A model generated the notes under the pieces. It was not told the DNA's origin. It did not search any database and worked only from the letters and a program-made list of their open reading frames with translations. A stretch of DNA of 64,000 bases, taken from positions 62,001 through 126,000 of the forward strand of contig NZ_MACH01000127.1 of NCBI RefSeq assembly GCF_001884065.1, read 5' to 3'. Shown in pieces: positions 42,635 to 52,067 of this stretch. The translations under genes were made by a program, and so were the position numbers. How positions within the stretch are numbered: the first letter of the stretch is position 1; every line of letters begins with the position of its first letter. Source of the stretch: Bacillus proteolyticus (GTDB taxonomy: Bacteria; Bacillota; Bacilli; Bacillales; Bacillaceae_G).

Positions 42635-42666
42635 AAAGAACGTGATATCCTCACGTTCTTTTTTCA
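42635..42666. terminator. Bidirectional terminator
   Basis: AAAGAACGTGA and TCACGTTCTTT around 5 bases, with T runs. Confidence 0.85.
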
Positions 42667-43155
42667 TTATACGTTCATCTTTTCCTTCAGTTGTAATCCT
42701 GTAATGGATTCTAATACATCCATCGCTTCTCCAAACGTCATATCAAAAATCGTCTTATCCTCTATGTATGGAAACTGTCTGAAACGCTTTTCTAACATCT
42801 TCACAGCATCTGATGTAAAGTTTGCACTATCAACACCAAATTCTGTTTCAAGAAGTACGATCCAATCTAACACATGAAAACCTAATCCATTTACGAATGA
42901 AATCAGCTTTTCTTCTGGCTGTGAAGCTAAGAATACGTATCGCTCCATCTCACTGAACAATTCTTCGCCTAAAACTTCTGCTAATTCATCATCATGTTCG
43001 CGTTCAATAATCTCTTCATATCCGTAATCATCAGTAAGCTCTTCCACTTCTTCACTATCTGCAAAAAGCAATTGGCTAAGAAGCGCACCTTTCTTAAATT
43101 CACTGTTTTGTACAACTTCTAAAAAACTTGTTTCCCATCCATTTTCTAATTTCAT
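42667..43155 (-). CDS. Unknown acidic protein
   Basis: A 162-residue acidic protein: MKLENGWETSFLEVVQNSEFKKG..., with a very acidic segment DSEEVEELTDDYGYEEIIEREHDDELAEVLGEELF. AAAGGAG precedes ATG 43155; an in-frame start 15 codons upstream is weaker. No domain recognised. Confidence 0.65.
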   Translation of the reverse strand: MKLENGWETSFLEVVQNSEFKKGALLSQLLFADSEEVEELTDDYGYEEIIEREHDDELAEVLGEELFSEMERYVFLASQPEEKLISFVNGLGFHVLDWIVLLETEFGVDSANFTSDAVKMLEKRFRQFPYIEDKTIFDMTFGEAMDVLESITGLQLKEKMNV

Positions 43156-43233
43156 ATGTATAACTCCTTTATATACTTTACTTATCATCACTGTACCCAA
43201 AAGATCACTTTTATAACCTTTAGGTAATTACTA

Positions 43234-43608
43234 TTATTCCATATACTTCATAACATAAGATGCAAACTCGGCTGCATCTCCTTCAAAAATATTTATCTCC
43301 GGTAAATGATAAAACGTTGTTTGCAGCGGGTTTCCTTCATGATATACATATATCTTTTTCTCTAACGCAATCGCCATTCCAAACTCTGTATGACTTCCAT
43401 TTCCGCCATCTAATATAAGTAAAAAGACATCTGCTTCTCGAATCGCTTTTTGTTCTTCTTCACCAATTTTTTGCAATTGTTCTCTATTAGTTGCTCTTTC
43501 ATTTTTCGTCCAATCATATGTATGATGCCATCCTTCTTCTTTCAACTGGCTTGATACGAAACGTACAAGATGCTTATTTTGAAATCCCGAGGCAATATAA
43601 AATTTCAT
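43234..43608 (-). CDS. Nucleoside 2-deoxyribosyltransferase-like protein
   Basis: A 124-residue protein of the NDT/YtoQ-like Rossmann family: KFYIASGFQNKHLVRFVS at the start, ADVFLLILDGGNGSHTEFGMAIALEKKIYVY in the middle. The Glu in HTEFG corresponds to the catalytic Glu of nucleoside deoxyribosyltransferases. The exact substrate cannot be fixed from sequence. Stands alone. Confidence 0.7.
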   Translation of the reverse strand: MKFYIASGFQNKHLVRFVSSQLKEEGWHHTYDWTKNERATNREQLQKIGEEEQKAIREADVFLLILDGGNGSHTEFGMAIALEKKIYVYHEGNPLQTTFYHLPEINIFEGDAAEFASYVMKYME

Positions 43609-43703
43609 TTATGTCCACCCTTTAAATACGTATGGGGAAACTCCTTTTTAGCGTTAATGGTTGTAGAAATAATTAAGGAAGACCGCAAAAAAAATCCCCA
43701 TCT

Positions 43704-43928
43704 TTAGAACTTATTTGCGTTTAAATGATGGGGTGCTTCATGGTCTTCTTTTATTTTTTGTTTTTTATAACTTTCATCAGCTAACATTTCTAATTCAGCT
43801 GTTATCTCTGATTTTTCAAGCTCTCGTTCTTGTGAAAATTTCCGTGAAATATAAACAATAACACTACCAACGTACAACACAAAGCATATAATAAGTGCAG
43901 TATTTTCATAGAGACTTAGCTCCAACAC
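43704..43928 (-). CDS. Small membrane protein
   Basis: A 74-residue protein with one transmembrane helix (TALIICFVLYVGSVIVYISRKF) and an acidic/basic tail rich in E and K. The start is GTG 43928 or TTG 43925, both after AGGAG; the longer frame upstream lacks a ribosome site. A hairpin CCCCATC...GATGGGG over the end acts as terminator. Unknown. Confidence 0.55.
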   Translation of the reverse strand: MLELSLYENTALIICFVLYVGSVIVYISRKFSQERELEKSEITAELEMLADESYKKQKIKEDHEAPHHLNANKF

Positions 43929-44044
43929 AGTCACTCCTAATCCATTCGTATTTTCACGCTTAATCAATTGGAATTTCCCTACTAACCATTTGTTATTGTA
44001 ACATAAATATATCAATTCTTGGAATCTTTCATCCTATTAAAAAA

Positions 44045-44066
44045 GGCATGATTATATAATCATGCC
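44045..44066 (-). terminator. Terminator after the murG paralogue
   Basis: A perfect palindrome GGCATGATTAT/ATAATCATGCC followed on the minus strand by TTTTTT; it overlaps the end of the gene. Confidence 0.8.
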
Positions 44067-45118
44067 TCTGAAATATGTTGAATGATAGTTTTAATTGCTT
44101 CTTTTCCATTATATTTTTTTAATGCTGTTTTATACGTCTCATTATTATGAGATAGCTCCTCTATATGCTTTATAAGCGCGTTCACCGTTACATCCTCTTC
44201 ATATAATACCGATGCATACCCTTGTCTTTTAAAGGATTCCGCATTTAAAATTTGGTCTCCACGGCTTGCAAATTTCGATAACGGAATTAAAACCATTGGC
44301 TTTTGCAATGTTAAAAACTCAAAAATTGCATTGGAACCCGCACGCGAAATAACAAAATCTGTTGCCGCTAATATGTCTGGCAACTCCCCATGTACATATT
44401 CAAACTGTCTATATCCTTCTTTATTTTGTAAACTTTCATCGAGATTACCTTTTCCGCAGAGATGAACAATTTGATACTTTTTAAGAAGTTCTGACAACGC
44501 CTCTCGAACTGTTTCATTAATTTTCTTCGCGCCTAAACTTCCTCCCATGATCGTAATAACCGGCTTTTTACGTGAAAACCCTAGAAACTCTAAACCTCTT
44601 TCACGATTTCCGCTTACTACGTCTTCACGTACAGGCGATCCTGTATATACTACTTTCTCTTTTGGTAAGTGCTTCGCAGCTTCTTCAAATGTAACAAATA
44701 TTTTCGAGGCAAAACGGAGCGCAATTTTATTTGCTAGTCCAGGTGTCATATCAGATTCATGTAGTAAAACTGGCACCCTATTTAACCATCCCCCAATTAC
44801 GACTGGTACAGATACGAAACCACCTTTTGAAAAAATAACATCCGGTTTTAGTTTACGAATTGTTACATACGCATCCATAACACCCTTCATTACGAGAAAA
44901 GGATCTTTTATATTTTTCAAATCAAAATAACGACGTAGCTTCCCGCTTGCAATACTATAGTAAGGTATTCCTTCTTTTTCTATAATCGTTTTCTCAATCC
45001 CTTGATGAGAACCAATATAAGAGATATCCCAGTTCTGCTTTTGTAAATGTGGAATAATGGCTAAATTAGGTGTTACATGCCCTGCCGAACCGCCACCTGT
45101 AAAGACTATTTTTTTCAT
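44060..45118 (-). CDS. murG: MurG-family glycosyltransferase (paralogue outside dcw)
   Basis: A 352-residue GT-B enzyme of the MurG family, which adds GlcNAc to lipid I. Motifs: [10 protein letters not shown] at the N-terminus, [43 protein letters not shown], and the UDP-binding [24 protein letters not shown]. cereus group genomes carry more than one murG; this copy is not in the division cluster. It begins 18 bases after metH with no terminator between, so it may be expressed from the SAM riboswitch. ATG 45118 follows GGGGGAG. Confidence 0.85.
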   Translation of the reverse strand: MKKIVFTGGGSAGHVTPNLAIIPHLQKQNWDISYIGSHQGIEKTIIEKEGIPYYSIASGKLRRYFDLKNIKDPFLVMKGVMDAYVTIRKLKPDVIFSKGGFVSVPVVIGGWLNRVPVLLHESDMTPGLANKIALRFASKIFVTFEEAAKHLPKEKVVYTGSPVREDVVSGNRERGLEFLGFSRKKPVITIMGGSLGAKKINETVREALSELLKKYQIVHLCGKGNLDESLQNKEGYRQFEYVHGELPDILAATDFVISRAGSNAIFEFLTLQKPMVLIPLSKFASRGDQILNAESFKRQGYASVLYEEDVTVNALIKHIEELSHNNETYKTALKKYNGKEAIKTIIQHISEA

Positions 45119-45136
45119 ACGTCTCCCCCTTCTACA

Positions 45137-48100
45137 CTATAGTACACTAAAATACCTTGCCTCAGGGTGAGAAAATACCATAGCCGTTACAGACGCTTCT
45201 GGCTCCATCATAAATCCTTCTGTTAATGAAATACCTATTTCTTCTGGATGAATTAAGCGAAACAATTTTTCCTGGTCAGCAAGTTCTGGACATGCTGGAT
45301 AACCAAATGACACGCGAATGCCTCTATATTTTGTACGGAAACGTTCTTCCATCGTCAGTTCAGGTGAGTCTGGAATGCCCCAACGATCACGAATGAGCAT
45401 ATGTGTTTTTTCAGCAAGTCCTTCTGCTAATTCAAGCGCTAACGATTGAATGGCATGACTGCGTAAATAATCACCCTTCGCCTTCCACTCTTCAGCGATG
45501 TCCCGAACTCCTTCCCCAACAGTAACAGATAAGAAAGCAACATAATCCATTTCATCTCCAATCGGCCGTAAATAATCACCTAAAGTACGGTATGGGGCCT
45601 TTCCTTGTCTAGGGAATGTGAAACGCTCTATAATACGCGTATGATCTTCTGGATCATATATTACAATGTTTTGTCCGTCGCTTTGCGCTGAGAAAAATTG
45701 ATACACTGCTTTCGGGCGTAACCAAGATTGTCCTTCTTGTAATAATTCATCGATTAAATCATTTAATTCGTGCGCTCTTCTATCTCCTTCTTTCAGGAGT
45801 TTTTTTACATTTCCTTTTAATCCGAGATGATGTCCAAGTAGCATTTGTCTATTTAAAAACGGCGCGAGATGTGCAACTGGAATATCGCGTAATACAATTC
45901 GTTTTGTTGAATCAGGTATCATAACCTCCGCCTTCGGTAATGGCTCAATTACTGCTGGAATTTCCACTTGTTTCTCTTCTTTTTTAACGATATGAAGATG
46001 ACGTTCTTTTTTATCCTGTTTCATCTTCTCACGTTCTTCTTCTTTTTGAAGCTTATTAATAATATCAAGCCCCGTCATCGCATCACTCGCATAGCATACG
46101 AGCCCTTTATATGATGGAGAAATACGATTATCTGTAAATTTTCTCGTTAGCGCTGCACCACCGACAACGATTGGAATATCAATATTTGCCGCTTTTAAAT
46201 CTTCAGCTGTTGTTACCATTTGTTGGGCTGATTTTACTAACAAACCAGAAAGACCAATAATATCAGGCTTCTTCTCTTGTACTTCTTGAACAATTCGATC
46301 CGAACGAACATTAATCCCTAAATTAATAATTTCATATCCGTTATTTGATAAAATAATTTCAACGAGATTTTTCCCAATATCATGTACGTCACCTTTTACA
46401 GTCGCTAATAATACTTTCCCTTTTTTCGCGCTATCACTAGACTCCATATGTGGCTCTAAATAACTTACGGCAGCTTTCATACTTTCAGCACTTTGCAATA
46501 CTTCAGCAACGATAAGTTCATTACCATTAAATAATCGCCCCACCTCGTCCATTCCTGTCATAAGTGGACCATTAATAATATCAAGAGGTTTTCGTCCTTC
46601 TGTAAGCGCGAGACTTAAATCTTCATGTAATCCTTGCTTCGTACCTTCTACAATATAATTTGCTAATCGTTCATCAAGCGTTAGTGTTTCTTGTATAACG
46701 ACATCTTTCTTTTTAGCAACACGATAAAAGTTTGTAAATTCTTCTAATGTCTCTTTCGTCGTTTCAAATAATAATGCATCTGCAAGACGTTTTTCTTCCT
46801 CTGGAATTGACGCATAGCGCTCCAATTTTTCCGTATTGACAATCGCATAGTCTAATCCCGCTTTCGTTGCATGATATAGAAAGACCGAATTTAATACTTC
46901 ACGGCCCGCCGGCGGTAAACCAAATGATATATTACTCACCCCTAAAATTGTTAAACATTCTGGTAACGCTTCTTTAATAAGACGAATTCCTTCTATAGTC
47001 GCTGCCGCTGAGCCTATATATTCTTCATCACCTGTCCCTACAGGAAACACAAGCGCATCAAAAATAATATCAGATGGACGTATACCATACTTCGTCGTTA
47101 GTAACTCATAGCTTCTTTTAGCAATTTCTATCTTTCTTTCTGCACTAACTGCCATACCATCTTCATCAATTGTCCCTACAACTATAGCAGCACCGTATTT
47201 CCGAAGAAGAGGTGTCACTTTTTCAAACCGTTCTTCTCCATCTTCTAAATTAATAGAATTGATAACACCTTTTCCTTGAATATAAGTTAGAGCTCTTGCC
47301 ATAACATTTTCATCTGTTGAATCAATCATAATCGGTACTTTTAATACTTTCGTAACTTCTGCCAAGAATCTTTCCATATCTTCTATTTCATCACGGTCAG
47401 GGTCTGCCATACAAATATCAATAATATGAGCATTCTTCTTCACTTGCGCTCTTGCCACTTCAGCTGCCTCTTCAAATTTCCCTTCTGCTACTAATCTTTT
47501 AAACTTGCGTGATCCAATTACGTTCGTCCTTTCTCCAACAAATAACGGTCTCATAGAATCATCATATTGCAACGCCTCTAATCCACTAACTCCATGCCCT
47601 TCTCGTTCATGTTGTTCACGTGGCTTAAGAGATGCTAACGCGGATTTCATTGCACTTATATGTTCTGGTGTTGTACCACAACAACCACCAATAATATTAA
47701 CCCAACCTTCTTCGGCAAATCGCTTTACTTTTTCCGCGAGAGAAGATGGAGATTCATGATAGTGTCCATCTTCATCAGGAAGACCTGCATTTGGATAACA
47801 AGAAATATAACACTCCGATAAATCAGATAAGGAACGAATATGTTCCCTCATAAATTCCGGACCAGTCGCACAGTTTAATCCAACCGATAATGGCTTCATA
47901 TGCTCTATCGATAAATAAAAGGCTTCTATCGTTTGCCCCGCTAAAGTCGTTCCCATCGGTTCAATCGTTCCAGAAATCATAATAGGAACCGTTTTATTTA
48001 GTTCATCAAAAGCTGCTTGAATTCCAATATACGCAGCTTTCACATTACGCATATCTTGACTCGTCTCCACAAGTAGTACATCAATTTCGCCCTTCAATAA

Positions 48101-48535
48101 CCCTCTCGCCTGCCTTGTATAGGCTTCAATCAGTTCCTCAAATGTAACTCCTCCTGTAACACTAATCGCTTTCGTTGTCGGCCCCATCGCACCTGCAACA
48201 TATACTTCCTTCCCGCTTTCTTTAACAGCTTGCTTCGCCAATAGTGCTGCCTTTTCATTTAGTTCTTCATCTAAATGAGACAACTCATAATCACTTAATA
48301 CAATATTCGTCGCACCAAATGTATTTGTTTCAATGATGTCAGCTCCAGCTTCAATATAAGCTTTATGAATCTTTAAAATAACATCTGGCCTTGTTTCTAC
48401 TAAATATTCATTACACCCTTCGTACTCTTCTCCTCCGAAATCTTCCACAGTTAAGTCCTCTTGCTGTATCATCGTCCCCATTGCACCATCTAATATTAGA
48501 ATGCTATTTTGTAATCTTTCTTCTATACACTTCAT
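45137..48535 (-). CDS. metH: Cobalamin-dependent methionine synthase
   Basis: A 1132-residue MetH. Seen in order: homocysteine-binding domain with zinc cysteines (GGCCGTTPEH near 310), pterin-binding domain (ANVIGSRKFKRL-like TNVIGSRKF, around 340-600), cobalamin domain with KGDVHDIGKNLV near 715, and the C-terminal AdoMet reactivation domain. It methylates homocysteine from methyltetrahydrofolate. The ATG overlaps the preceding stop by one base (TGATG), so translation is coupled with the homocysteine/reductase fusion gene. It lies downstream of a SAM riboswitch. Confidence 0.95.
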   Translation of the reverse strand: MKCIEERLQNSILILDGAMGTMIQQEDLTVEDFGGEEYEGCNEYLVETRPDVILKIHKAYIEAGADIIETNTFGATNIVLSDYELSHLDEELNEKAALLAKQAVKESGKEVYVAGAMGPTTKAISVTGGVTFEELIEAYTRQARGLLKGEIDVLLVETSQDMRNVKAAYIGIQAAFDELNKTVPIMISGTIEPMGTTLAGQTIEAFYLSIEHMKPLSVGLNCATGPEFMREHIRSLSDLSECYISCYPNAGLPDEDGHYHESPSSLAEKVKRFAEEGWVNIIGGCCGTTPEHISAMKSALASLKPREQHEREGHGVSGLEALQYDDSMRPLFVGERTNVIGSRKFKRLVAEGKFEEAAEVARAQVKKNAHIIDICMADPDRDEIEDMERFLAEVTKVLKVPIMIDSTDENVMARALTYIQGKGVINSINLEDGEERFEKVTPLLRKYGAAIVVGTIDEDGMAVSAERKIEIAKRSYELLTTKYGIRPSDIIFDALVFPVGTGDEEYIGSAAATIEGIRLIKEALPECLTILGVSNISFGLPPAGREVLNSVFLYHATKAGLDYAIVNTEKLERYASIPEEEKRLADALLFETTKETLEEFTNFYRVAKKKDVVIQETLTLDERLANYIVEGTKQGLHEDLSLALTEGRKPLDIINGPLMTGMDEVGRLFNGNELIVAEVLQSAESMKAAVSYLEPHMESSDSAKKGKVLLATVKGDVHDIGKNLVEIILSNNGYEIINLGINVRSDRIVQEVQEKKPDIIGLSGLLVKSAQQMVTTAEDLKAANIDIPIVVGGAALTRKFTDNRISPSYKGLVCYASDAMTGLDIINKLQKEEEREKMKQDKKERHLHIVKKEEKQVEIPAVIEPLPKAEVMIPDSTKRIVLRDIPVAHLAPFLNRQMLLGHHLGLKGNVKKLLKEGDRRAHELNDLIDELLQEGQSWLRPKAVYQFFSAQSDGQNIVIYDPEDHTRIIERFTFPRQGKAPYRTLGDYLRPIGDEMDYVAFLSVTVGEGVRDIAEEWKAKGDYLRSHAIQSLALELAEGLAEKTHMLIRDRWGIPDSPELTMEERFRTKYRGIRVSFGYPACPELADQEKLFRLIHPEEIGISLTEGFMMEPEASVTAMVFSHPEARYFSVL

Positions 48536-50367
48536 CAATTAATACCCTCTTTCACTTCTTGCTTTGCTCTTACATATTTCACGAGATGTTCTGTAATTTC
48601 ATATTTTAAAAATGGTGTAATAAGATAAACACCGTTAAAGTATTTCATCGCCGTATCGATTAACTCTTGTGAAATACGAATCCCTTCCTCAATAGCCGCC
48701 TCTTTCGTTTCATGTCCATCCATTCTTTGTCTTATCTCTTCTGGAAGAGTAATACCAGGCACTTCAAAATGAAGAAAATCTGCATTCCGCTTACTTACTA
48801 ACGGCATAATCCCAATAAAGATAGGTTGTTCCAAATGCTTTGTCGCTTCATACACTTCCTCAACTAACGCTATATCGTAAATTGGCTGAGTTAAGAAATA
48901 TTCCGCTCCAGCATCTATTTTCCGTTCCATTCGCTTAACCGCTGCTTTTAAATGTCTTACATGCGGATTAAACGCACCGCCGACAGAAAATCTTGTTGCC
49001 GGACCAATTGATTTCCCTAAAATGGAACGCCCATCGTTCATTTCTTTAATCATTTTTATGAGCTCAATAGAAGACAAATCATATACAGAAGTTGCACCTG
49101 GGAAATCACCAACACGCGCTGGATCACCAGTTAAAGCTAGCACTTCCTCCATCCCTAACGCCGATAAACCTAATAAATGAGATTGTAGTCCAATGACGTT
49201 ATGATCTCTACACGTTAAATGAGTCAATACCGGAATATCATGCTTTGTTAATAACGCACCCATTGCCATATTCGAAACGCGAGGCGATGCTAATGAATTA
49301 TCTGCTAGAGTAATAGCATCTGCCCCAGCTCTTTTCAGTGCTCTTGCCCCTTCAAAAAAACGCTGCGTGTCTAATGTTTTCGGTGGGTCTAGTTCCACTA
49401 CAACTGTCGTTTGTTTCTTTGCTTTCTCTGCTAGAGTGACGTGAGATTTCGAACGTTTCTCGTGTGTATGAACTACTTTTGGTCTTTGAATCGTGTCCTT
49501 TTCTATTACAGGTATAGCATTTGCAATAGCGCGCTTCATACTTTCAATATGTTCTGGAGTAGTACCACAACAACCACCCAATAACCGAATACCTTGCTCA
49601 ATAAATTTCGGTGTCATCGCTTCGAAATAAGCCGGACTTCCCTCATATACGTAACGTCCCTCCACATAATTCGGGAGACCTGCATTTGGATATGCTGACA
49701 AGTAGCCATTTTGAGGAATCGATATCATTTTAAAAGCTTCCGTCATATGAAGTGGTCCTAGTTGGCAGTTCAATCCAACAACATTCGCACCGTAATCTAA
49801 GAGCTGTTTTAATATTTCATTTACATCATTTCCATTTTGAGTCGTACCTGCCTCATGTAACGCTAATTGGGCTACAATTGGAATATTCGTTTGTTTTCGT
49901 AACACCTTAACAGCATGAAGTAATTCAAATTCATCATAGAAAGTCTCTAATAGCAATCCATCAACCTGTTCTTCTAGTAAAGCACCTGCCTGCTCAAGTA
50001 ACATAAACTCCCTTTCCATATCAGTTGTTGTAACAGCTCCAATATGTTTCATACCACCAATTGTTCCTAAAATTGCATTTCTTTCTGTAACAGATGCTTT
50101 CGCAATCTTCACTGCTGCTTTATTAATTTGAACAACTTGATTCTCTAAGCCATACATACGTAATTTCGCTTCATTTGCTCCATACGTATTCGTCTGGATA
50201 ACATCCGCTCCAGCAGCTACATATTGTTTATGAATCGATATAATTAAGTCTGGATCAGACAAATTCAATTCTTCAAAACTACTTTGTAAACCATGCGAAT
50301 GTAATAACGTTCCAACCGCACCATCACCTATTACAATTCCTTTTGATAATAAATCTAGTAATTTCAC
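48535..50367 (-). CDS. yitJ: Homocysteine S-methyltransferase-methylenetetrahydrofolate reductase fusion
   Basis: A 610-residue two-domain protein. The first half is a homocysteine S-methyltransferase with zinc Cys (LNCQLGPL and GGCCGTTPEH); the second half, from about residue 320, is a MetF-like FAD methylenetetrahydrofolate reductase (VVVELDPPKTL, TYLTCRDHN-like, ALTGDPARVGDF). It matches B. subtilis YitJ. It provides methyltetrahydrofolate to MetH, encoded next. GTG 50367 follows GAGGGAG. Controlled by the S-box leader upstream. Confidence 0.93.
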   Translation of the reverse strand: MKLLDLLSKGIVIGDGAVGTLLHSHGLQSSFEELNLSDPDLIISIHKQYVAAGADVIQTNTYGANEAKLRMYGLENQVVQINKAAVKIAKASVTERNAILGTIGGMKHIGAVTTTDMEREFMLLEQAGALLEEQVDGLLLETFYDEFELLHAVKVLRKQTNIPIVAQLALHEAGTTQNGNDVNEILKQLLDYGANVVGLNCQLGPLHMTEAFKMISIPQNGYLSAYPNAGLPNYVEGRYVYEGSPAYFEAMTPKFIEQGIRLLGGCCGTTPEHIESMKRAIANAIPVIEKDTIQRPKVVHTHEKRSKSHVTLAEKAKKQTTVVVELDPPKTLDTQRFFEGARALKRAGADAITLADNSLASPRVSNMAMGALLTKHDIPVLTHLTCRDHNVIGLQSHLLGLSALGMEEVLALTGDPARVGDFPGATSVYDLSSIELIKMIKEMNDGRSILGKSIGPATRFSVGGAFNPHVRHLKAAVKRMERKIDAGAEYFLTQPIYDIALVEEVYEATKHLEQPIFIGIMPLVSKRNADFLHFEVPGITLPEEIRQRMDGHETKEAAIEEGIRISQELIDTAMKYFNGVYLITPFLKYEITEHLVKYVRAKQEVKEGIN

Positions 50368-50392
50368 GAATCTCCCTCATTTCTATCAATAT

Positions 50393-50549
50393 AAAAACCC
50401 CCTCTTCACTTTGAAGAGGGGGACATAATTGTTCCGCCTCTTATTATGCAAAACATTCGTTTTGCAGGTATTAGCACCGTTTCAAACATTTCGTTTGCAG
50501 GTTGCCGGGTTTCACAGGGCCTTTCCCTCCACCGCTCTCAATAAGAGTT
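50393..50549 (-). ncRNA. SAM-I riboswitch of yitJ-metH
   Basis: Minus strand: the S-box core CTCTTAT...GAGCGGTGGAGGGAAAGGCCC, GAAACCCGGCAACC, GGTGCTAATACC and closing ATAAGAG at 50438-50549, followed by the terminator CCCCCTCTTC/GAAGAGGGGG plus T run (50398-50422). SAM binding should stabilise the terminator and stop transcription. Confidence 0.95.
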
Positions 50550-50749
50550 GTCTTTATTATTTTATTTATGTAGCTAAAAGGAAATACGTTCCCCTTTTAA
50601 CAATGTTTGTTAATTTTTTATAAATTTAGCATGCACAAATATAAAAGTCAATGACACTTGCGGAAAAATAAAAATTATTTAAAATAAAGTTGCAATTCAA
50701 TTAACTTTTGTTGTAAAGTTAAAAACATAATAAAAATTTCATACGAACA

Positions 50750-50907
50750 TTCTTATCTAGAGAGGTAGAGGGACTGGCCCTATGACGCCTCAGCAACCAT
50801 TAACAATTTGTTAATAAGGTGCTAATTCCAGCAAATTGTGAAAGATTTGACAGATGAGAAGAAGACTCTATTCAATCCGAAAGCCTTCTTCTTAGAAGGC
50901 TTTTTTT
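50750..50907 (+). ncRNA. SAM-I riboswitch of metI-metC
   Basis: Plus strand: TCTTATC...GAGAGGTAGAGGGACTGGCCC, CCTCAGCAACC, GGTGCTAATTCC and GATGAGAAG (50750-50861), then the terminator AAAGCCTTCT/AGAAGGCTTT with a T run (50880-50907), 50 bases before metI. The usual S-box layout. Confidence 0.96.
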
Positions 50908-50954
50908 ATTTTATATTCAACTACTCGTTCAATTTAAAAAGGAGGAATTTTTAC

Positions 50955-52067
50955 ATGTCAACTATCGAAACAAAACTAGCACAAATCGGAAATCGTAGCG
51001 AAACTACAACAGGAACTGTTAATCCACCCGTTTATTTCTCAACCGCTTATCGTCACGAAGGACTTGGTAGATCTACCGGATTTGACTATTCACGAACTGG
51101 AAATCCAACTCGTGGTCTTTTAGAACAGGCAATCGCAGATTTAGAATATGGCGAACAAGGTTATGCCTGTAGTTCAGGTATGGCAGCTGTTCTCCTCGTC
51201 CTTTCATTATTCCGTTCTGGAGATGAACTTATTGTATCCGAAGATTTATACGGGGGAACGTATCGCTTATTTTCCGAACACGAAAAAAAGTGGAATGTTC
51301 GATGTAGATACGTAAATACACAATCTATTAAACAAATTGAGCAAGCTATCACAACTGAAACGAAGGCTATTTTCATAGAAACTCCGACTAATCCATTAAT
51401 GCAAGTTACTGATATTGCCGCTGTCGCAACTGTAGCGAAAAGACACGGACTACTTCTTATCGTAGACAATACATTCTACACTCCTTATATACAGCAACCA
51501 TTAACAGAAGGTGCCGATATCGTACTTCATAGTGCAACGAAGTATTTAGGCGGGCATAACGATGTACTAAGCGGACTTGTCGTGGCAAAAGGAAAAGAAC
51601 TTTGTGAAGAAATTGCTCATTATCATAATGCCTCCGGTGCTGTCTTAAGCCCATTTGACTCATGGCTATTAATTCGTGGTATGAAAACTTTAGCGCTTCG
51701 CATGAGACAACATGAAGAAAATGCGAAAACAATTGTTGCTTATTTAAATGATGAAGACGGTGTGACAGATGTATTTTATCCAGGAAGAGGCGGTATGATT
51801 TCGTTTCGTCTTCAAGATGAAACATGGATTAATCCATTCTTACAATCTTTATCCTTAATCACATTTGCTGAAAGTCTTGGTGGTGTAGAGAGTTTAATGA
51901 CTTACCCAGCAACGCAAACGCATGCTGATATTCCTGAAGAAATCAGAACGGCAAACGGTGTATGTAATCGTCTTCTTCGATTCTCCGTCGGCATTGAAAA
52001 TAGTAACGATTTAATTCAAGACTTAAAGCAAGCCATTAAACTTGTAAAAGAAGGTGTAAGCATATGA
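50955..52067 (+). CDS. metI: Cystathionine gamma-synthase/O-acetylhomoserine thiolyase MetI
   Basis: A 370-residue PLP enzyme of the Cys/Met metabolism family; the cofactor lysine is in LHSATKYLGGHNDVLSG. Conserved: YSRTGNPTRGLLEQAIADLEYG, SEDLYGGTYRLF, and the SLGG(V)ESL segment near the C-terminus. It condenses an activated homoserine with cysteine or sulfide, as B. subtilis MetI. ATG 50955 follows AGGAGG, after the riboswitch terminator. It overlaps metC by 4 bases. Confidence 0.94.
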   Translation: MSTIETKLAQIGNRSETTTGTVNPPVYFSTAYRHEGLGRSTGFDYSRTGNPTRGLLEQAIADLEYGEQGYACSSGMAAVLLVLSLFRSGDELIVSEDLYGGTYRLFSEHEKKWNVRCRYVNTQSIKQIEQAITTETKAIFIETPTNPLMQVTDIAAVATVAKRHGLLLIVDNTFYTPYIQQPLTEGADIVLHSATKYLGGHNDVLSGLVVAKGKELCEEIAHYHNASGAVLSPFDSWLLIRGMKTLALRMRQHEENAKTIVAYLNDEDGVTDVFYPGRGGMISFRLQDETWINPFLQSLSLITFAESLGGVESLMTYPATQTHADIPEEIRTANGVCNRLLRFSVGIENSNDLIQDLKQAIKLVKEGVSI

